Positions 7,339 through 14,576 of a stretch of DNA of 17,642 nt are shown here, piece by piece (position 1 is the first letter of the stretch; each line of letters starts with the position of its first letter). The notes beneath the pieces are model-generated. The model was not told the DNA's origin and did no database searches. It was given only the letters and a program-made list of their open reading frames with translations. Made by a program: the position numbers and the translations under genes. The stretch is from JAJFTV01 sp964426355 (lineage in GTDB: Bacteria > Chloroflexota > Anaerolineae > Anaerolineales > Anaerolineaceae). Location: contig CAYRRA010000090.1 of the NCBI GenBank assembly GCA_964426355.1, positions 1 to 17,642 of the forward strand. The letters run 5' to 3'.

Positions 7339-8616
7339 ATGCGCATCGCGATGATTTCTTATCACACCTGCCCTCTCGCCACTCTGGGGGGGAAAGACAG
7401 CGGCGGCATGAACGTTTATGTCCACGAACTGACCAGGCAATTAGGTCATTTGGGTATTCACGTGGACGTCTTCACACGTTCGCAAGATGAACATATCCCT
7501 CAAGTCCTGCACGATTTAGGCTACGGCAACCGCGTCGTCCATATTCCTGCGGGACCTGAAATCCCATTACCCAAACAGGTATTGGTTAACCACATCCCTC
7601 AATTTGTTGAAGGCATCCAGTGTTTTGCACAAAGAAAAGGCTTACATTATGACCTGATTCACAGCCATTACTGGATGTCTGGAATTGCAGGGAAAATGCT
7701 CAAAACGGATTGGGAAATTCCCATGATACAGATGTTCCACACCCTGGGCAAAATGAAAAACCGGATCGCCCGCAGCCCGGAAGAACGCGAAGGCAAATAT
7801 CGCATCGATGGAGAACAGGAAGTATTGGAGAGTACAGACGCTGTGGTTGTAGCCACACCAGCAGAGAAAGCACAACTGGAATTTCTTTACCAGGCAAATG
7901 ACATCCCTATGTTCATCATACCGCCCGGGGTTGATACTTCACGGTTTAACCCCATTCCACCTGATGAAGCACGCGATTATATTGGTCTCGAATCGGAAGA
8001 CCACATGATGCTCTTCGTTGGGCGGATCGAGCCGTTGAAGGGAATCGATACTCTACTGGAAGCCATAGCGATTCTACAAAAAGACGGGCTCATCCGTTGT
8101 TGTAATCAACATCTTGCCATCATCGGCGGAAACCCACAGGACAGCGAAAGCGCAATGGATAACGAGATGAAGCGGTTGAAAAAGCTTTGTCTTGACATGG
8201 GGATTGGCGACCTGGTTTTATTCTTGGGAAAGCGCGGGCAGGACACCCTCCCGTATTATTATGCTTCCGCTGATGTCGTCATCATGCCATCCCATTATGA
8301 GTCATTTGGCATGGTCGCGTTGGAAGCCATGGCTTGCGGAACGCCGGTGGTCGCCTCACAGGTGGGTGGTCTTGCTTATCTGGTGCAGGATGAAGTGACC
8401 GGATTTGTGGTACCCAGCGACGATCCCGTTGCCCTCAGCCAAAAATTGAAAACCCTAATGAGCAATCCGGTTTTACGGAAAAAACTTGGCGCACAAGCAG
8501 CATTGCATGCCCAGGAATATGATTGGGAGAAAATTGCTCGAAGAATTATGAACCTCTATGAAGACACGCTCAACAATAAAATCAAGCTCCCTAAATACCA
8601 CGAAGGCATTCATTAA
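7339..8616 (+). CDS. GT4-family glycosyltransferase, MshA/sucrose-phosphate-synthase-like
   Basis: A 425-residue GT-B retaining glycosyltransferase. The N-terminal Rossmann domain begins MRIAMISYHTCPLATLGG with the SGGMNVYVHELTRQL acceptor-side motif (21-35). The C-terminal domain has PPGVD (195-199), FVGRIEPLKG (226-235) and the EX7E motif ESFGMVALE with E321 and E329, typical of the nucleotide-sugar site. The arrangement is closest to D-inositol-3-phosphate glycosyltransferase (MshA) and sucrose synthase-like GT4 enzymes; the acceptor cannot be fixed from sequence, and outside actinobacteria a mycothiol role is unlikely. ATG 7339 is chosen because it begins the Rossmann strand, although the nearest AAAAGGA is 17 bases away. 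The longer frame would run through the tRNA region. Monocistronic, ended by the hairpin at 8650-8681. Confidence 0.88.
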   Translation: MRIAMISYHTCPLATLGGKDSGGMNVYVHELTRQLGHLGIHVDVFTRSQDEHIPQVLHDLGYGNRVVHIPAGPEIPLPKQVLVNHIPQFVEGIQCFAQRKGLHYDLIHSHYWMSGIAGKMLKTDWEIPMIQMFHTLGKMKNRIARSPEEREGKYRIDGEQEVLESTDAVVVATPAEKAQLEFLYQANDIPMFIIPPGVDTSRFNPIPPDEARDYIGLESEDHMMLFVGRIEPLKGIDTLLEAIAILQKDGLIRCCNQHLAIIGGNPQDSESAMDNEMKRLKKLCLDMGIGDLVLFLGKRGQDTLPYYYASADVVIMPSHYESFGMVALEAMACGTPVVASQVGGLAYLVQDEVTGFVVPSDDPVALSQKLKTLMSNPVLRKKLGAQAALHAQEYDWEKIARRIMNLYEDTLNNKIKLPKYHEGIH

Positions 8617-8649
8617 AACAACAAGGCAAGTCATAAGTCGATAGTTTGC

Positions 8650-8690
8650 ACCACCGGCAAACCGCACTCCCTGTCGGTGGTTATTCTTTC
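8650..8690 (+). terminator. Candidate terminator after the glycosyltransferase gene
   Basis: ACCACCG at 8650-8656 pairs with CGGTGGT at 8675-8681 (7 bp, 18-base loop) and is followed by TTATTCTTTC. It lies in the gap between two convergent genes and may act on both strands, though the T-rich side favours the plus strand. Confidence 0.5.
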
Positions 8691-8735
8691 CCTTGCAAGC
8701 TGCCTCAATTCCAATAAATCCTGTCAGACATTACA

Positions 8736-9911
8736 TCATTTTTTCAAGCGGGTGGCGCGCTGAACCACCTCTCCGCCAAAGCGATCCCTTAGTGCATCGA
8801 GGGCGGTCAACAACCGCCTTTCCCGATCCGATTTGGTCTCCCACAAGCTCAATTGAACCAGCTTATCCTGTAATGTAGATACTCCCACCCCTAACAGGCG
8901 GACAGGATTTTCTTTTATCCAAAAATTATCAAAAAGCTGCACTGCTGCTTCGTAAATCACCTGGTCCTGGTCAATGGCGGTTTCAAAGGTGATCTGCCGG
9001 CTATAGGTACTGAAATCAGCATAGCGCAGTTTCACCCGAACGGTGGACGCCATGAAATTCGCTTTCCTCAAACGCCTACCCACTTTATCAGATAGCCTGC
9101 GCAAACACGCCTTCAGTTCTGCCTCATTGGACACATCTTGTGAAAATGTCACTTCATTACTAATCGATTTGGTATCATGTGAAGTGACTACAGGTCGGTC
9201 ATCTATTCCCCTGGAGTGCCGGTAAAGGTTCACTCCGCTTTGACCGAATCGTTCAAGCAGCCAGCTTTCGGATAACTTTGCCAGGTCGCCAATTGTTTCG
9301 ATACCCATGTTGTGCAGTCGGGCGGCAGTTTTTGGACCGATCCCCCATAATTCACCAGCAGGCAAGGGAGCCAGAAAAGCAGCTTCCTCACCTGGTTTCA
9401 CCACATTAATAGCGCGTGGTGGTCCATCACCCCTGTATCCGGATTTCCCCAGGTTATTGGCAATCTTTGCAACCAGTTTGTTGCTGGCAACCCCAATGGA
9501 ACAGGGCAAACCCACCTCTGCCATGATTCTCGCTTGAAGCTGCAGAGCGATTTCTCTTCCACTTTCAGGAAGGTCGGAAACATCCAGAAATGCCTCATCA
9601 ATGGATACTTGCTCCACAAGAGGAGTGCAGTCTCGAAGGATATCCATCGTTTTCTCAGATGCGATGCTGTATTCCTGATAATTCCCCCTGACAACAATCA
9701 GTTCTGGGCAAATTTTTTTGGCTCTCGCCATTGGCATGGCAGAGCGAACGCCAAATTTTCTCGCGGGATATGAGCATGAAGAGACCACACCGCGTTGGTC
9801 AGGTGATCCCCCTACTGCAAACACTTTTCCTTTCAAGTCTGGATGGAGCAGTTCTTCCACTGCGCAGAAGAATGCATCCAGATCCAGGTGAAGAATTTTT
9901 CGGGGAGCCAT
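8736..9911 (-). CDS. dinB: DNA polymerase IV (Y-family translesion polymerase)
   Basis: The 391-residue protein has the Y-family catalytic motifs LHLDLDAFFCAVE (metal-binding Asp10; steric-gate-like Phe15) and QVSIDEAFLD (Asp105, Glu106). SCSYPARKFGVRSAMPMARA follows the finger region. There is a helix-hairpin-helix thumb with LWGIGPKTAARLHNMGI, and a little-finger domain to about residue 350. QLSLW at 353-357 fits the consensus beta-clamp-binding pentapeptide; it is followed by about 34 more residues rather than sitting at the extreme C-terminus. The enzyme extends primers past damaged bases and is error-prone. It is the second gene of a minus-strand pair, 13 bases after the lipoprotein stop, with AGGATGGG just before the ATG. 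Confidence 0.96.
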   Translation of the reverse strand: MAPRKILHLDLDAFFCAVEELLHPDLKGKVFAVGGSPDQRGVVSSCSYPARKFGVRSAMPMARAKKICPELIVVRGNYQEYSIASEKTMDILRDCTPLVEQVSIDEAFLDVSDLPESGREIALQLQARIMAEVGLPCSIGVASNKLVAKIANNLGKSGYRGDGPPRAINVVKPGEEAAFLAPLPAGELWGIGPKTAARLHNMGIETIGDLAKLSESWLLERFGQSGVNLYRHSRGIDDRPVVTSHDTKSISNEVTFSQDVSNEAELKACLRRLSDKVGRRLRKANFMASTVRVKLRYADFSTYSRQITFETAIDQDQVIYEAAVQLFDNFWIKENPVRLLGVGVSTLQDKLVQLSLWETKSDRERRLLTALDALRDRFGGEVVQRATRLKK

Positions 9912-9924
9912 CCCATCCTGGCGA

Positions 9925-10884
9925 TCAATTGCCCAGTACCAGCTCGCCCCAGGTGGTGGGGTTGGTCAACGTACGTTTCGCAGAACTGGATACCATCGTC
10001 TGCTGCACGTTATTCGCTGGATCATCGTTATCACTGACCGATAAGGCAAAGCCAAAATGCTTGTTTACCCCAGGCGTGATCCCAAAAATACTCCAGGGGA
10101 TGGCTGCTTCCACACGGTACAATCCATCACCACCAACGGCGGCAATCGTTACTTGTGTGCGTGCCCCAGCAATTCCGGATGGGAACCAGAGATATGCTTC
10201 TTTGGTCCCACTGGTGGAATTCAATCCCGGGGAAATACCAAGTTGATAATCGTCTCCATTCAATACAGTCGAATAAAAATCACCCAACAGGTCAGTATCC
10301 ATTAAAATCTCGATGCTATCCCCTTTATACAAATCCGCACCGGTTGCATTCTGCACATACTTATCATCGCGAACTTTTACGGCAATGTAGAAATTGGTAT
10401 TGTCCCAACCAATCCTGAATGAGCTTTCAAGATCATCGCTGTTTGCCCATTGACCCAAGCCGTAAACAACTGTATTCGCTGGATATTGCGTGGTGGTCCA
10501 TTCTCCCCAATCGCCGTCGATAGTCGGGGGGGTGCTCAGGTATTTTGCGACAAAATAGCCAGCTTCCCGGCTGGGTGTTCCAGGTGTTAGCGTGGGTGGA
10601 GCAGTATTGGTCATGGTAGGACCGATTGTTTGCGTAACCGTCAAGCTTGGTTCAAGTGTCAGGGTCGGTGAAAGGATCACCGCAGTAGATGGCGTTACCG
10701 TGACCTCCTGTATCTGTTCAAAATCGGGTGTGAGTATGGTAGCCTGTGCAAATAACTCCGTCATGGTCATGTTAGGTGTTGGTGGAAAATTTTGCGTGGG
10801 TTGCTCGCTGCCGGGTAAATTACAAGCCAGCACACCCAAAGCTAAAATAAAACATACGGATAAAATTCGGATGGGATTTTTCAT
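9925..10884 (-). CDS. Lipoprotein with Thr/Pro-rich linker and CBM9/DOMON-like sugar-binding domain
   Basis: The 319-residue protein has a lipoprotein signal peptide: KNPIR, then a hydrophobic core, then lipobox GVLAC with Cys21. A Thr/Pro-rich, unstructured linker (about 28-105) follows, then a beta-sandwich domain (about 108-319). The pattern PTIDGDWGEW (120-129), DNTNFYIAVKVRDD (161-174), DSIEILMDTD (189-198), YRVEAAIPWS (256-265) and the terminal TWGELVL is that of family-9 carbohydrate-binding modules and related DOMON-like domains. It should be anchored to the cell surface and bind glycans or another ligand; no catalytic domain is present. AGGAG lies 9 bases before the ATG. It precedes dinB by 13 bases, an unexpected pairing. 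Confidence 0.88.
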   Translation of the reverse strand: MKNPIRILSVCFILALGVLACNLPGSEQPTQNFPPTPNMTMTELFAQATILTPDFEQIQEVTVTPSTAVILSPTLTLEPSLTVTQTIGPTMTNTAPPTLTPGTPSREAGYFVAKYLSTPPTIDGDWGEWTTTQYPANTVVYGLGQWANSDDLESSFRIGWDNTNFYIAVKVRDDKYVQNATGADLYKGDSIEILMDTDLLGDFYSTVLNGDDYQLGISPGLNSTSGTKEAYLWFPSGIAGARTQVTIAAVGGDGLYRVEAAIPWSIFGITPGVNKHFGFALSVSDNDDPANNVQQTMVSSSAKRTLTNPTTWGELVLGN

Positions 10885-10914
10885 CCTGCCACTCCTTTAC
10901 TTATCGTTATGGTT

Positions 10915-10944
10915 ATTATAGTGGTTTTTCGGCGAAACTGCGAA
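10915..10944 (-). promoter_or_regulatory. Candidate sigma70-type promoter for the lipoprotein-dinB pair
   Basis: On the minus strand TTCGCA (10944-10939) and a perfect TATAAT (10920-10915) are separated by 18 bases, about 30 bases upstream of the lipoprotein ATG. The -35 box matches the consensus at 4 of 6 positions. No LexA-type box is obvious near it. Confidence 0.6.
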
Positions 10945-11149
10945 TGCAAAAACCAAAATCAAACCAAAACCCGTTTTACTTCAGCTTGAAATGTCTTTTT
11001 CTTCCAAACTTGTACTGGAATGGTGGTTTGTACTCTTATGTGTTGAGACATCGCAACATTAATATGGTTGCTGTTGACCATTCGCGGCAGAACAGGTCTC
11101 ATTTTTCTTTCACTGGCGCCCACGTTGGGGCATAACACAAAACTTTTTC
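10945..11149 (+). other. About 200 bases without a recognisable gene, between the two halves of the window
   Basis: No recognised coding sequence in either strand. It contains small hairpins (GCAAC/GTTGC around 11053-11071; CCCA/TGGG around 11119-11128). A plus-strand frame of 63 codons (10944-11135) has no ribosome binding site or family likeness. The change from the Chloroflexota-like to the Clostridia-like part falls in or at the edge of this stretch. Confidence 0.5.
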
Positions 11150-11416
11150 CTACCTGTACTCTGTCACCCGGTTTTTGCCAATTTTTGCCCTGATTTCCTT
11201 ACGAACACCAATGATGTAACAAACCGATCCATCAGCATTCTTTACACCCATGTTGATGATGCTGCCATCATAAGGCTCTCCGTCAAAGGTGGTGTGAACT
11301 TTCACTCTGTCTTTTCCAAACTCTGCTTTCACATCATAGGGAAATTCAATGTATGCCCCGTCGATATCGGGGACTTTCTGAATGATGGCTTCAAATTCAT
11401 AGGTTTTGGGACTCAT
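11150..11416 (-). CDS. DUF1905 domain protein with a frameshifted C-terminus
   Basis: The 88-residue frame begins MSPKTYEFEAII and contains the DUF1905 pattern GAYIEFPYDVKAEFGKDRVKV, TFDGEPYDGSIINMG, YIIGVRKEIRAKIGK. This is a small beta-barrel-like domain of unknown function, often fused to or next to YdeI-type proteins. After KIGK the frame reads NRVTEYR and stops. In the neighbouring frame, bases 11171-11151 encode PGDRVQV, the expected continuation of the family. One base is therefore missing in or next to the A5 run at 11172-11176 (minus-strand sense). Beyond VQV the sequence no longer resembles the family, so the end was also lost. It may still be expressed as a nearly complete domain; the ribosome binding site is weak (GAAAAGA). 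Confidence 0.75.
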   Translation of the reverse strand: MSPKTYEFEAIIQKVPDIDGAYIEFPYDVKAEFGKDRVKVHTTFDGEPYDGSIINMGVKNADGSVCYIIGVRKEIRAKIGKNRVTEYR

Positions 11417-11591
11417 ATGATTCTTTTCACTCGGTTTGTCGAGTTCGTATATTTAAGATCAACCTTATGATACATATGGAATAAACTATGTATGGTTTGA
11501 CTAAACTTTTTTAGATGTCAGAAGAACCCTGTCGATTTACGGGAACATATCTTCACTTTTTTTATCGAGGTACGCAAGTATTTTCAACGAA

Positions 11592-12240
11592 CTAATCCAA
11601 TGAGCAAATATTTGCGATAATCGTCTCTATTCGTACGGTACAGGCCGCAACACGGATTTCTTTTTTTTCGCCAGCTATCCGATAAGGGAAAGATTCTTTT
11701 ATCATATACCTCATATCCCATATCCCATACTCGATTTTCGTTTTTTTACTGTTCAACCAATCAAAAACAAAACGGAATTCCTCGTGGGAATTCTTATACC
11801 CGGCAAGCATCTCAATTGCTGCAAGATACTGACTGGCATCTTTGCTCTCAAAACAAACCGGAAGAAACGATATTGAGTTCACAACTCTGAAACGAGGATT
11901 TAATGATATACGACCACTTTTCTGCGATCTCGTTCGCTCTATCATATTTATCTGTAAATCTTCTCATCTAGGTTGCCAGTATAAGTGCAACAAAATTTTC
12001 TCAGCCATCGTGATTTGCACGATGGTCAGGAAACTGCTTTTTCCCTATCAGACAATCATCCATATAGTCAACGGCTTTTTGGATGCATTCATCCTCTACG
12101 GTATATCCAAGATGCACTAAGCGTCTTAAAGCCTGTTCAGTAGTAATCGGTGAACCGGAATCAGTCGAAAGAGTATGAAAAAACCATTTTCCATCCTCTT
12201 GTTGAAGGCGGATAATCTGCTCAGCCCATTTTCCATCGTA
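11592..12240 (-). pseudogene. Fragment of an alpha-helical repeat (squalene-cyclase/prenyltransferase-like) protein
   Basis: Starting right after the pirin stop, the frame at 12240 reads YDGKWAEQIIRLQQEDGKWF, then TTEQALRRLVHLGYTVED, KAVDYMDD. It hits a TGA at 12003-12001 and a further stop, then continues as MRRFTDKYDRANEIAEKW. The 3' part lies in another frame and reads PVCFESKDASQYLAAIEML, FRFVFDWLNSKK, YGIWDM and VAACTVRIETII. These pieces occur in the order expected for a large, uncharacterised Firmicutes family of alpha-alpha repeat proteins. The N-terminus, an internal segment and the reading frame are all lost. Family memory is by pattern only, so the name is tentative; that it is a broken gene is clear. 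Confidence 0.7.
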
Positions 12241-12246
12241 TTATTA

Positions 12247-13086
12247 TCAATACGAAATCTTTTCTTGTAAGAATGTGCCTTTTTTCAAATCATCAAAAGC
12301 CTTATTCAATTCTACCTTTGTGTTCATAACGATTGGACCGCCCCAAACTACCGGTTCATCCAGAAACGTCGAACTAATAAATAATACTTGAGCGTTTTTG
12401 TCTGTTGCCTTTATCTTTACATGGTTACCAGAGGTTAGTTTTACGGCTGTCTTTTCTTTTACCAACTCGTCACCGATATAGGCATCTCCTAAGAGCGTGA
12501 ACACCATTACAGAGCGGTCACTATTGGTATTCACGACAATATCCGCATTCGGATTCAAGTGGATATCATAATAGTCTAAGGGTAAATATTTACTTTCATA
12601 TCCTTTACTTCCCTCAAATTCACCGGCAAGCAATCTAAGTTTGCCGTTCTTAATCTTAATTTCTTCAATCACTGAGTCCTTGATGCTGTGATAAGCCGGA
12701 GAAACCATCTTATCCTTTGCCGGAAGATTAAGCCAGAGCTGCACACCTAGTAGTCTGTCTGCTGCCGGCAGTTTCTCTTCATGCAATATACCGGAACCCG
12801 CCGTCATCCACTGGACTTCGCCATCTCCAATGGTGTCCTCATTCCCTAAACTGTCCTTATGAGTCATAAAGCCACGATACACATAACTAATGGTTTCTAT
12901 ACCCCTGTGCGGGTGCATTGGAAACCCCGCCACGTAATCATCAGGATTCGTGCTGTCAAAGGAATCGAGCAATAGGATCGGATCGTATTCTTCAACTGTC
13001 CTGTTCCCTAAAACTCTTACCAAATTCACTCCAGCGCCATCTTGCGTTCTAAAGCCTATAACTTGTTTCTTAATTTTTCGTTCCAT
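12247..13086 (-). CDS. Pirin family protein
   Basis: A 279-residue bicupin. The N-terminal cupin carries all four metal ligands of the family: His58 and His60 in GFPMHPHRGIETISYVYRG, and His102 and Glu104 in MTAGSGILHEE. The C-terminal cupin is the Pirin_C type, ending near VVWGGPIVMNT. Some bacterial pirins are quercetin 2,3-dioxygenases or modulate enzymes such as pyruvate dehydrogenase; the role here is open. The gene looks intact, with GGAG 9 bases before the ATG. It lies 46 bases after the GNAT pseudogene on the same strand, and a fragment of another gene abuts its stop codon. Confidence 0.93.
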   Translation of the reverse strand: MERKIKKQVIGFRTQDGAGVNLVRVLGNRTVEEYDPILLLDSFDSTNPDDYVAGFPMHPHRGIETISYVYRGFMTHKDSLGNEDTIGDGEVQWMTAGSGILHEEKLPAADRLLGVQLWLNLPAKDKMVSPAYHSIKDSVIEEIKIKNGKLRLLAGEFEGSKGYESKYLPLDYYDIHLNPNADIVVNTNSDRSVMVFTLLGDAYIGDELVKEKTAVKLTSGNHVKIKATDKNAQVLFISSTFLDEPVVWGGPIVMNTKVELNKAFDDLKKGTFLQEKISY

Positions 13087-13132
13087 ATACTTAACTCCAA
13101 GTTTATGTTTTTTGATAATTGGGTACCTTAAT

Positions 13133-13519
13133 TCATTTTACTTTAACCTCAAATTTTGATCCCTCTCTACGATATCCAGGTTTTCCGTAATATGGTTCAA
13201 CATCACTCATCACATAAATCGATTGGTTTGGAAAGTCCGTGGACACCAGTTACATAAGGGTTTTTACCGATTTGCTTTCCCCGATGTGTTTCTCTTACGA
13301 GTAAAACATTTAGATACAGACCAATACTATCGTCTTCCCGACAGTGTTTATAACCGCAGACAATGTTTACATCATAAGCGATATATCTGATGCTTGATTT
13401 AAGTGCTTTTTTTTACTGCGACCAACCGGTCCGGAATAATCAAGCCAGTCTGACTCCTCACTGATGAGCAAATCAAAAAGCAAAGTACCATCTGCTTTAC
13501 CGTATTGCCTGATTTCCAT
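13133..13519 (-). pseudogene. GNAT-family N-acetyltransferase pseudogene
   Basis: From ATG 13519 the frame reads MEIRQYGKADGTLLFDLL, EESDWLDYSGPVGRSKKK, then leaves the family sequence after the A8 run (13414-13407) and ends at TAA. Shifting frame there gives ALKSSIRYIAYDVNIVCGY, LYLNVLLVRETHRGKQIGK, which contains the acetyl-CoA loop RGKQIGK in the expected place. A second shift plus an in-frame TAA follow, and the third frame ends STDFPNQSIYVMSDVEPYY, GYRREGSKFEVKVK with a stop at 13133. All parts of a GNAT domain are therefore present in order across three frames, with two frameshifts and one nonsense codon. It sits 12 bases after the DUF3788 stop, so it was once part of that operon. Confidence 0.85.
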
Positions 13520-13531
13520 TCATTTCACACC

Positions 13532-14005
13532 CTATTTTATGCTTTTCCTGAAATCAGCAAGCAAGAAAACTGCCTCAAACATTTCATCCGAACACATGTC
13601 GAAGACAATAGGAAAGAATTTCAGTTTTCCCATTTGTTGTGAAGCTGCTATCATTAGTTTAACCTCATTGTCAAGCGGAAGACTCAATACATCTGCACGG
13701 GCTTTTTCGGGAACAAAAATGGTCACCCTGAAAAAACTGTCCCAGATCGATAACCATAAAACGGTTGTTTCATTTTGTCCGCCTCGAACGCCTGTCCACT
13801 TGAAAAGTCCCTTTGCCAGCCACGCCTTGCCATCGTTGTAGTAACGCCATTCTAAATGAATATGGTGGCTTGTTAGGTCATTGATAAACTTAATATAGGC
13901 GTTGTTCGATTCCCCAAGCGCCTTTGCAATAACGTCACTTGACGGCTCAATATCAGGATTTCTAAGTAATTGTTCCTTGGTTGATCTCATATCTTTAGTT
14001 TCCAT
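13532..14005 (-). CDS. DUF3788 family protein
   Basis: A 157-residue soluble protein. YIKFINDLTSHHIHLEWRYYNDGKAWLAKGLFK, then TTVLWLSIWDSFFRVTIFVPEKA, and the C-terminal GKLKFFPIVFDM correspond to DUF3788, a small family of unknown function common in Firmicutes and Bacteroidetes. No signal peptide or membrane segment is seen. The ATG lies four bases after the stop of the DUF3795 gene, with GGA about 9 bases upstream, so the two are translationally close. The C-terminal part after residue 110 is consistent with the family, so the gene appears intact. Confidence 0.75.
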   Translation of the reverse strand: METKDMRSTKEQLLRNPDIEPSSDVIAKALGESNNAYIKFINDLTSHHIHLEWRYYNDGKAWLAKGLFKWTGVRGGQNETTVLWLSIWDSFFRVTIFVPEKARADVLSLPLDNEVKLMIAASQQMGKLKFFPIVFDMCSDEMFEAVFLLADFRKSIK

Positions 14006-14009
14006 TTTT

Positions 14010-14456
14010 TTATTCCATTTTCCACCGATATTTTTTATTCATAAGAAGCGTATCAATATCACAATTCAAACATAGTCCGTTATGGCAGCAAATAGTCGCT
14101 CCGCACTCTGGGCAACGCCATTTGTCAAGTTCCTTTTTTAAGAATTCTTCCATGCCAAATTCCTTGATATAGTTGAGGTTTTCTATCATGCTCATATGGT
14201 ATTTTGTACGGTAGCGCTTATCCAATGCCTTCAATCTCTTACATGGGAAACATTCGCATTCAAAACAAAACCGGATGCTACCTTTTGCCAGCAATTCGCA
14301 CGCATCTCTCATGTGCTTGCAGTTTTCTCCCCTCGGAATGCATCCCGGACAATATTTTTTGTGAAACCCTCGTTTGTTTATATCATTTTCCTTGAATTGA
14401 TAAGCAATGCATAAACAGCAGTTCATCCCGCAAGGGGAGATCAGTTTTTCATCCAT
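14010..14456 (-). CDS. Cysteine-rich DUF3795 protein
   Basis: The 148-residue protein contains 18 cysteines. They are arranged as CGMNCCLC (9-16), CPGC (36-39), Cys46, Cys53, a CFECECFPC block (64-72), CPEC (115-118) and a C-terminal cluster at 123-132. The N-terminal SPCGMNCCLCIAY and the FCFECECFPCKRLKALDKRY stretch are characteristic of DUF3795; the C-terminal four-cysteine unit looks like a zinc ribbon. Metal or Fe-S binding is expected from the spacing but not shown. I choose ATG 14456, with AGGTG 9 bases upstream, over a GTG three codons earlier. It heads the DUF3795-DUF3788-GNAT(pseudo) row. A degenerate copy of the repeat array lies just upstream. Confidence 0.88.
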   Translation of the reverse strand: MDEKLISPCGMNCCLCIAYQFKENDINKRGFHKKYCPGCIPRGENCKHMRDACELLAKGSIRFCFECECFPCKRLKALDKRYRTKYHMSMIENLNYIKEFGMEEFLKKELDKWRCPECGATICCHNGLCLNCDIDTLLMNKKYRWKME

Positions 14457-14477
14457 AGATTGCACCTATTCATTAAG

Positions 14478-14560
14478 CCAACATCCAACCTGACCACACA
14501 ACCTCGGAAAATCCAATACATCTAAATCGATCACTCGCCAGTGCGGGAACAAATCAACTC
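14478..14560 (-). repeat. Repeat copy A: degenerate array resembling an insertion-sequence end
   Basis: On the minus strand GCGAGTGATCGATTTAGATG begins at 14538. About 30 bases later GGTTGTGTGGTCAGGTTGG follows, ending near 14483. The same two blocks in the same order and spacing occur in repeat copy B (17309-17400). A third, weaker unit may lie at 14545-14560. Consensus of the unit: GTGGTC, two or three bases, TTAGATG. Copies A and B point the same way. Confidence 0.65.
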
Positions 14561-14576
14561 ACAAGCAAACTTAAAT

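Noticed and set aside
10944..11135. Plus-strand open frame of 63 codons ending in FTGAHVGA
   Set aside because: No ribosome binding site, no recognisable family, and it overlaps the lipoprotein promoter region; probably chance.
11100..11150. Possible integron attC site (GTTATGC near a CCCA/TGGG hairpin on the minus strand), given an array of small collinear genes
   Set aside because: No matching complementary core site is found within a normal attC length, the other gene gaps lack such sites, and no integrase is present.
11480..11510. Palindrome-like ATACATAG...CATATGTAT upstream of DUF1905 as an operator
   Set aside because: The arms match only with an insertion, there is no clear promoter beside it, and AT-rich DNA gives such matches by chance.
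11417..11591. Possible further coding fragment upstream of DUF1905 (minus-strand LKILAYLDKKSEDMFP)
   Set aside because: Too short and interrupted to assign; I could not connect it to a family.
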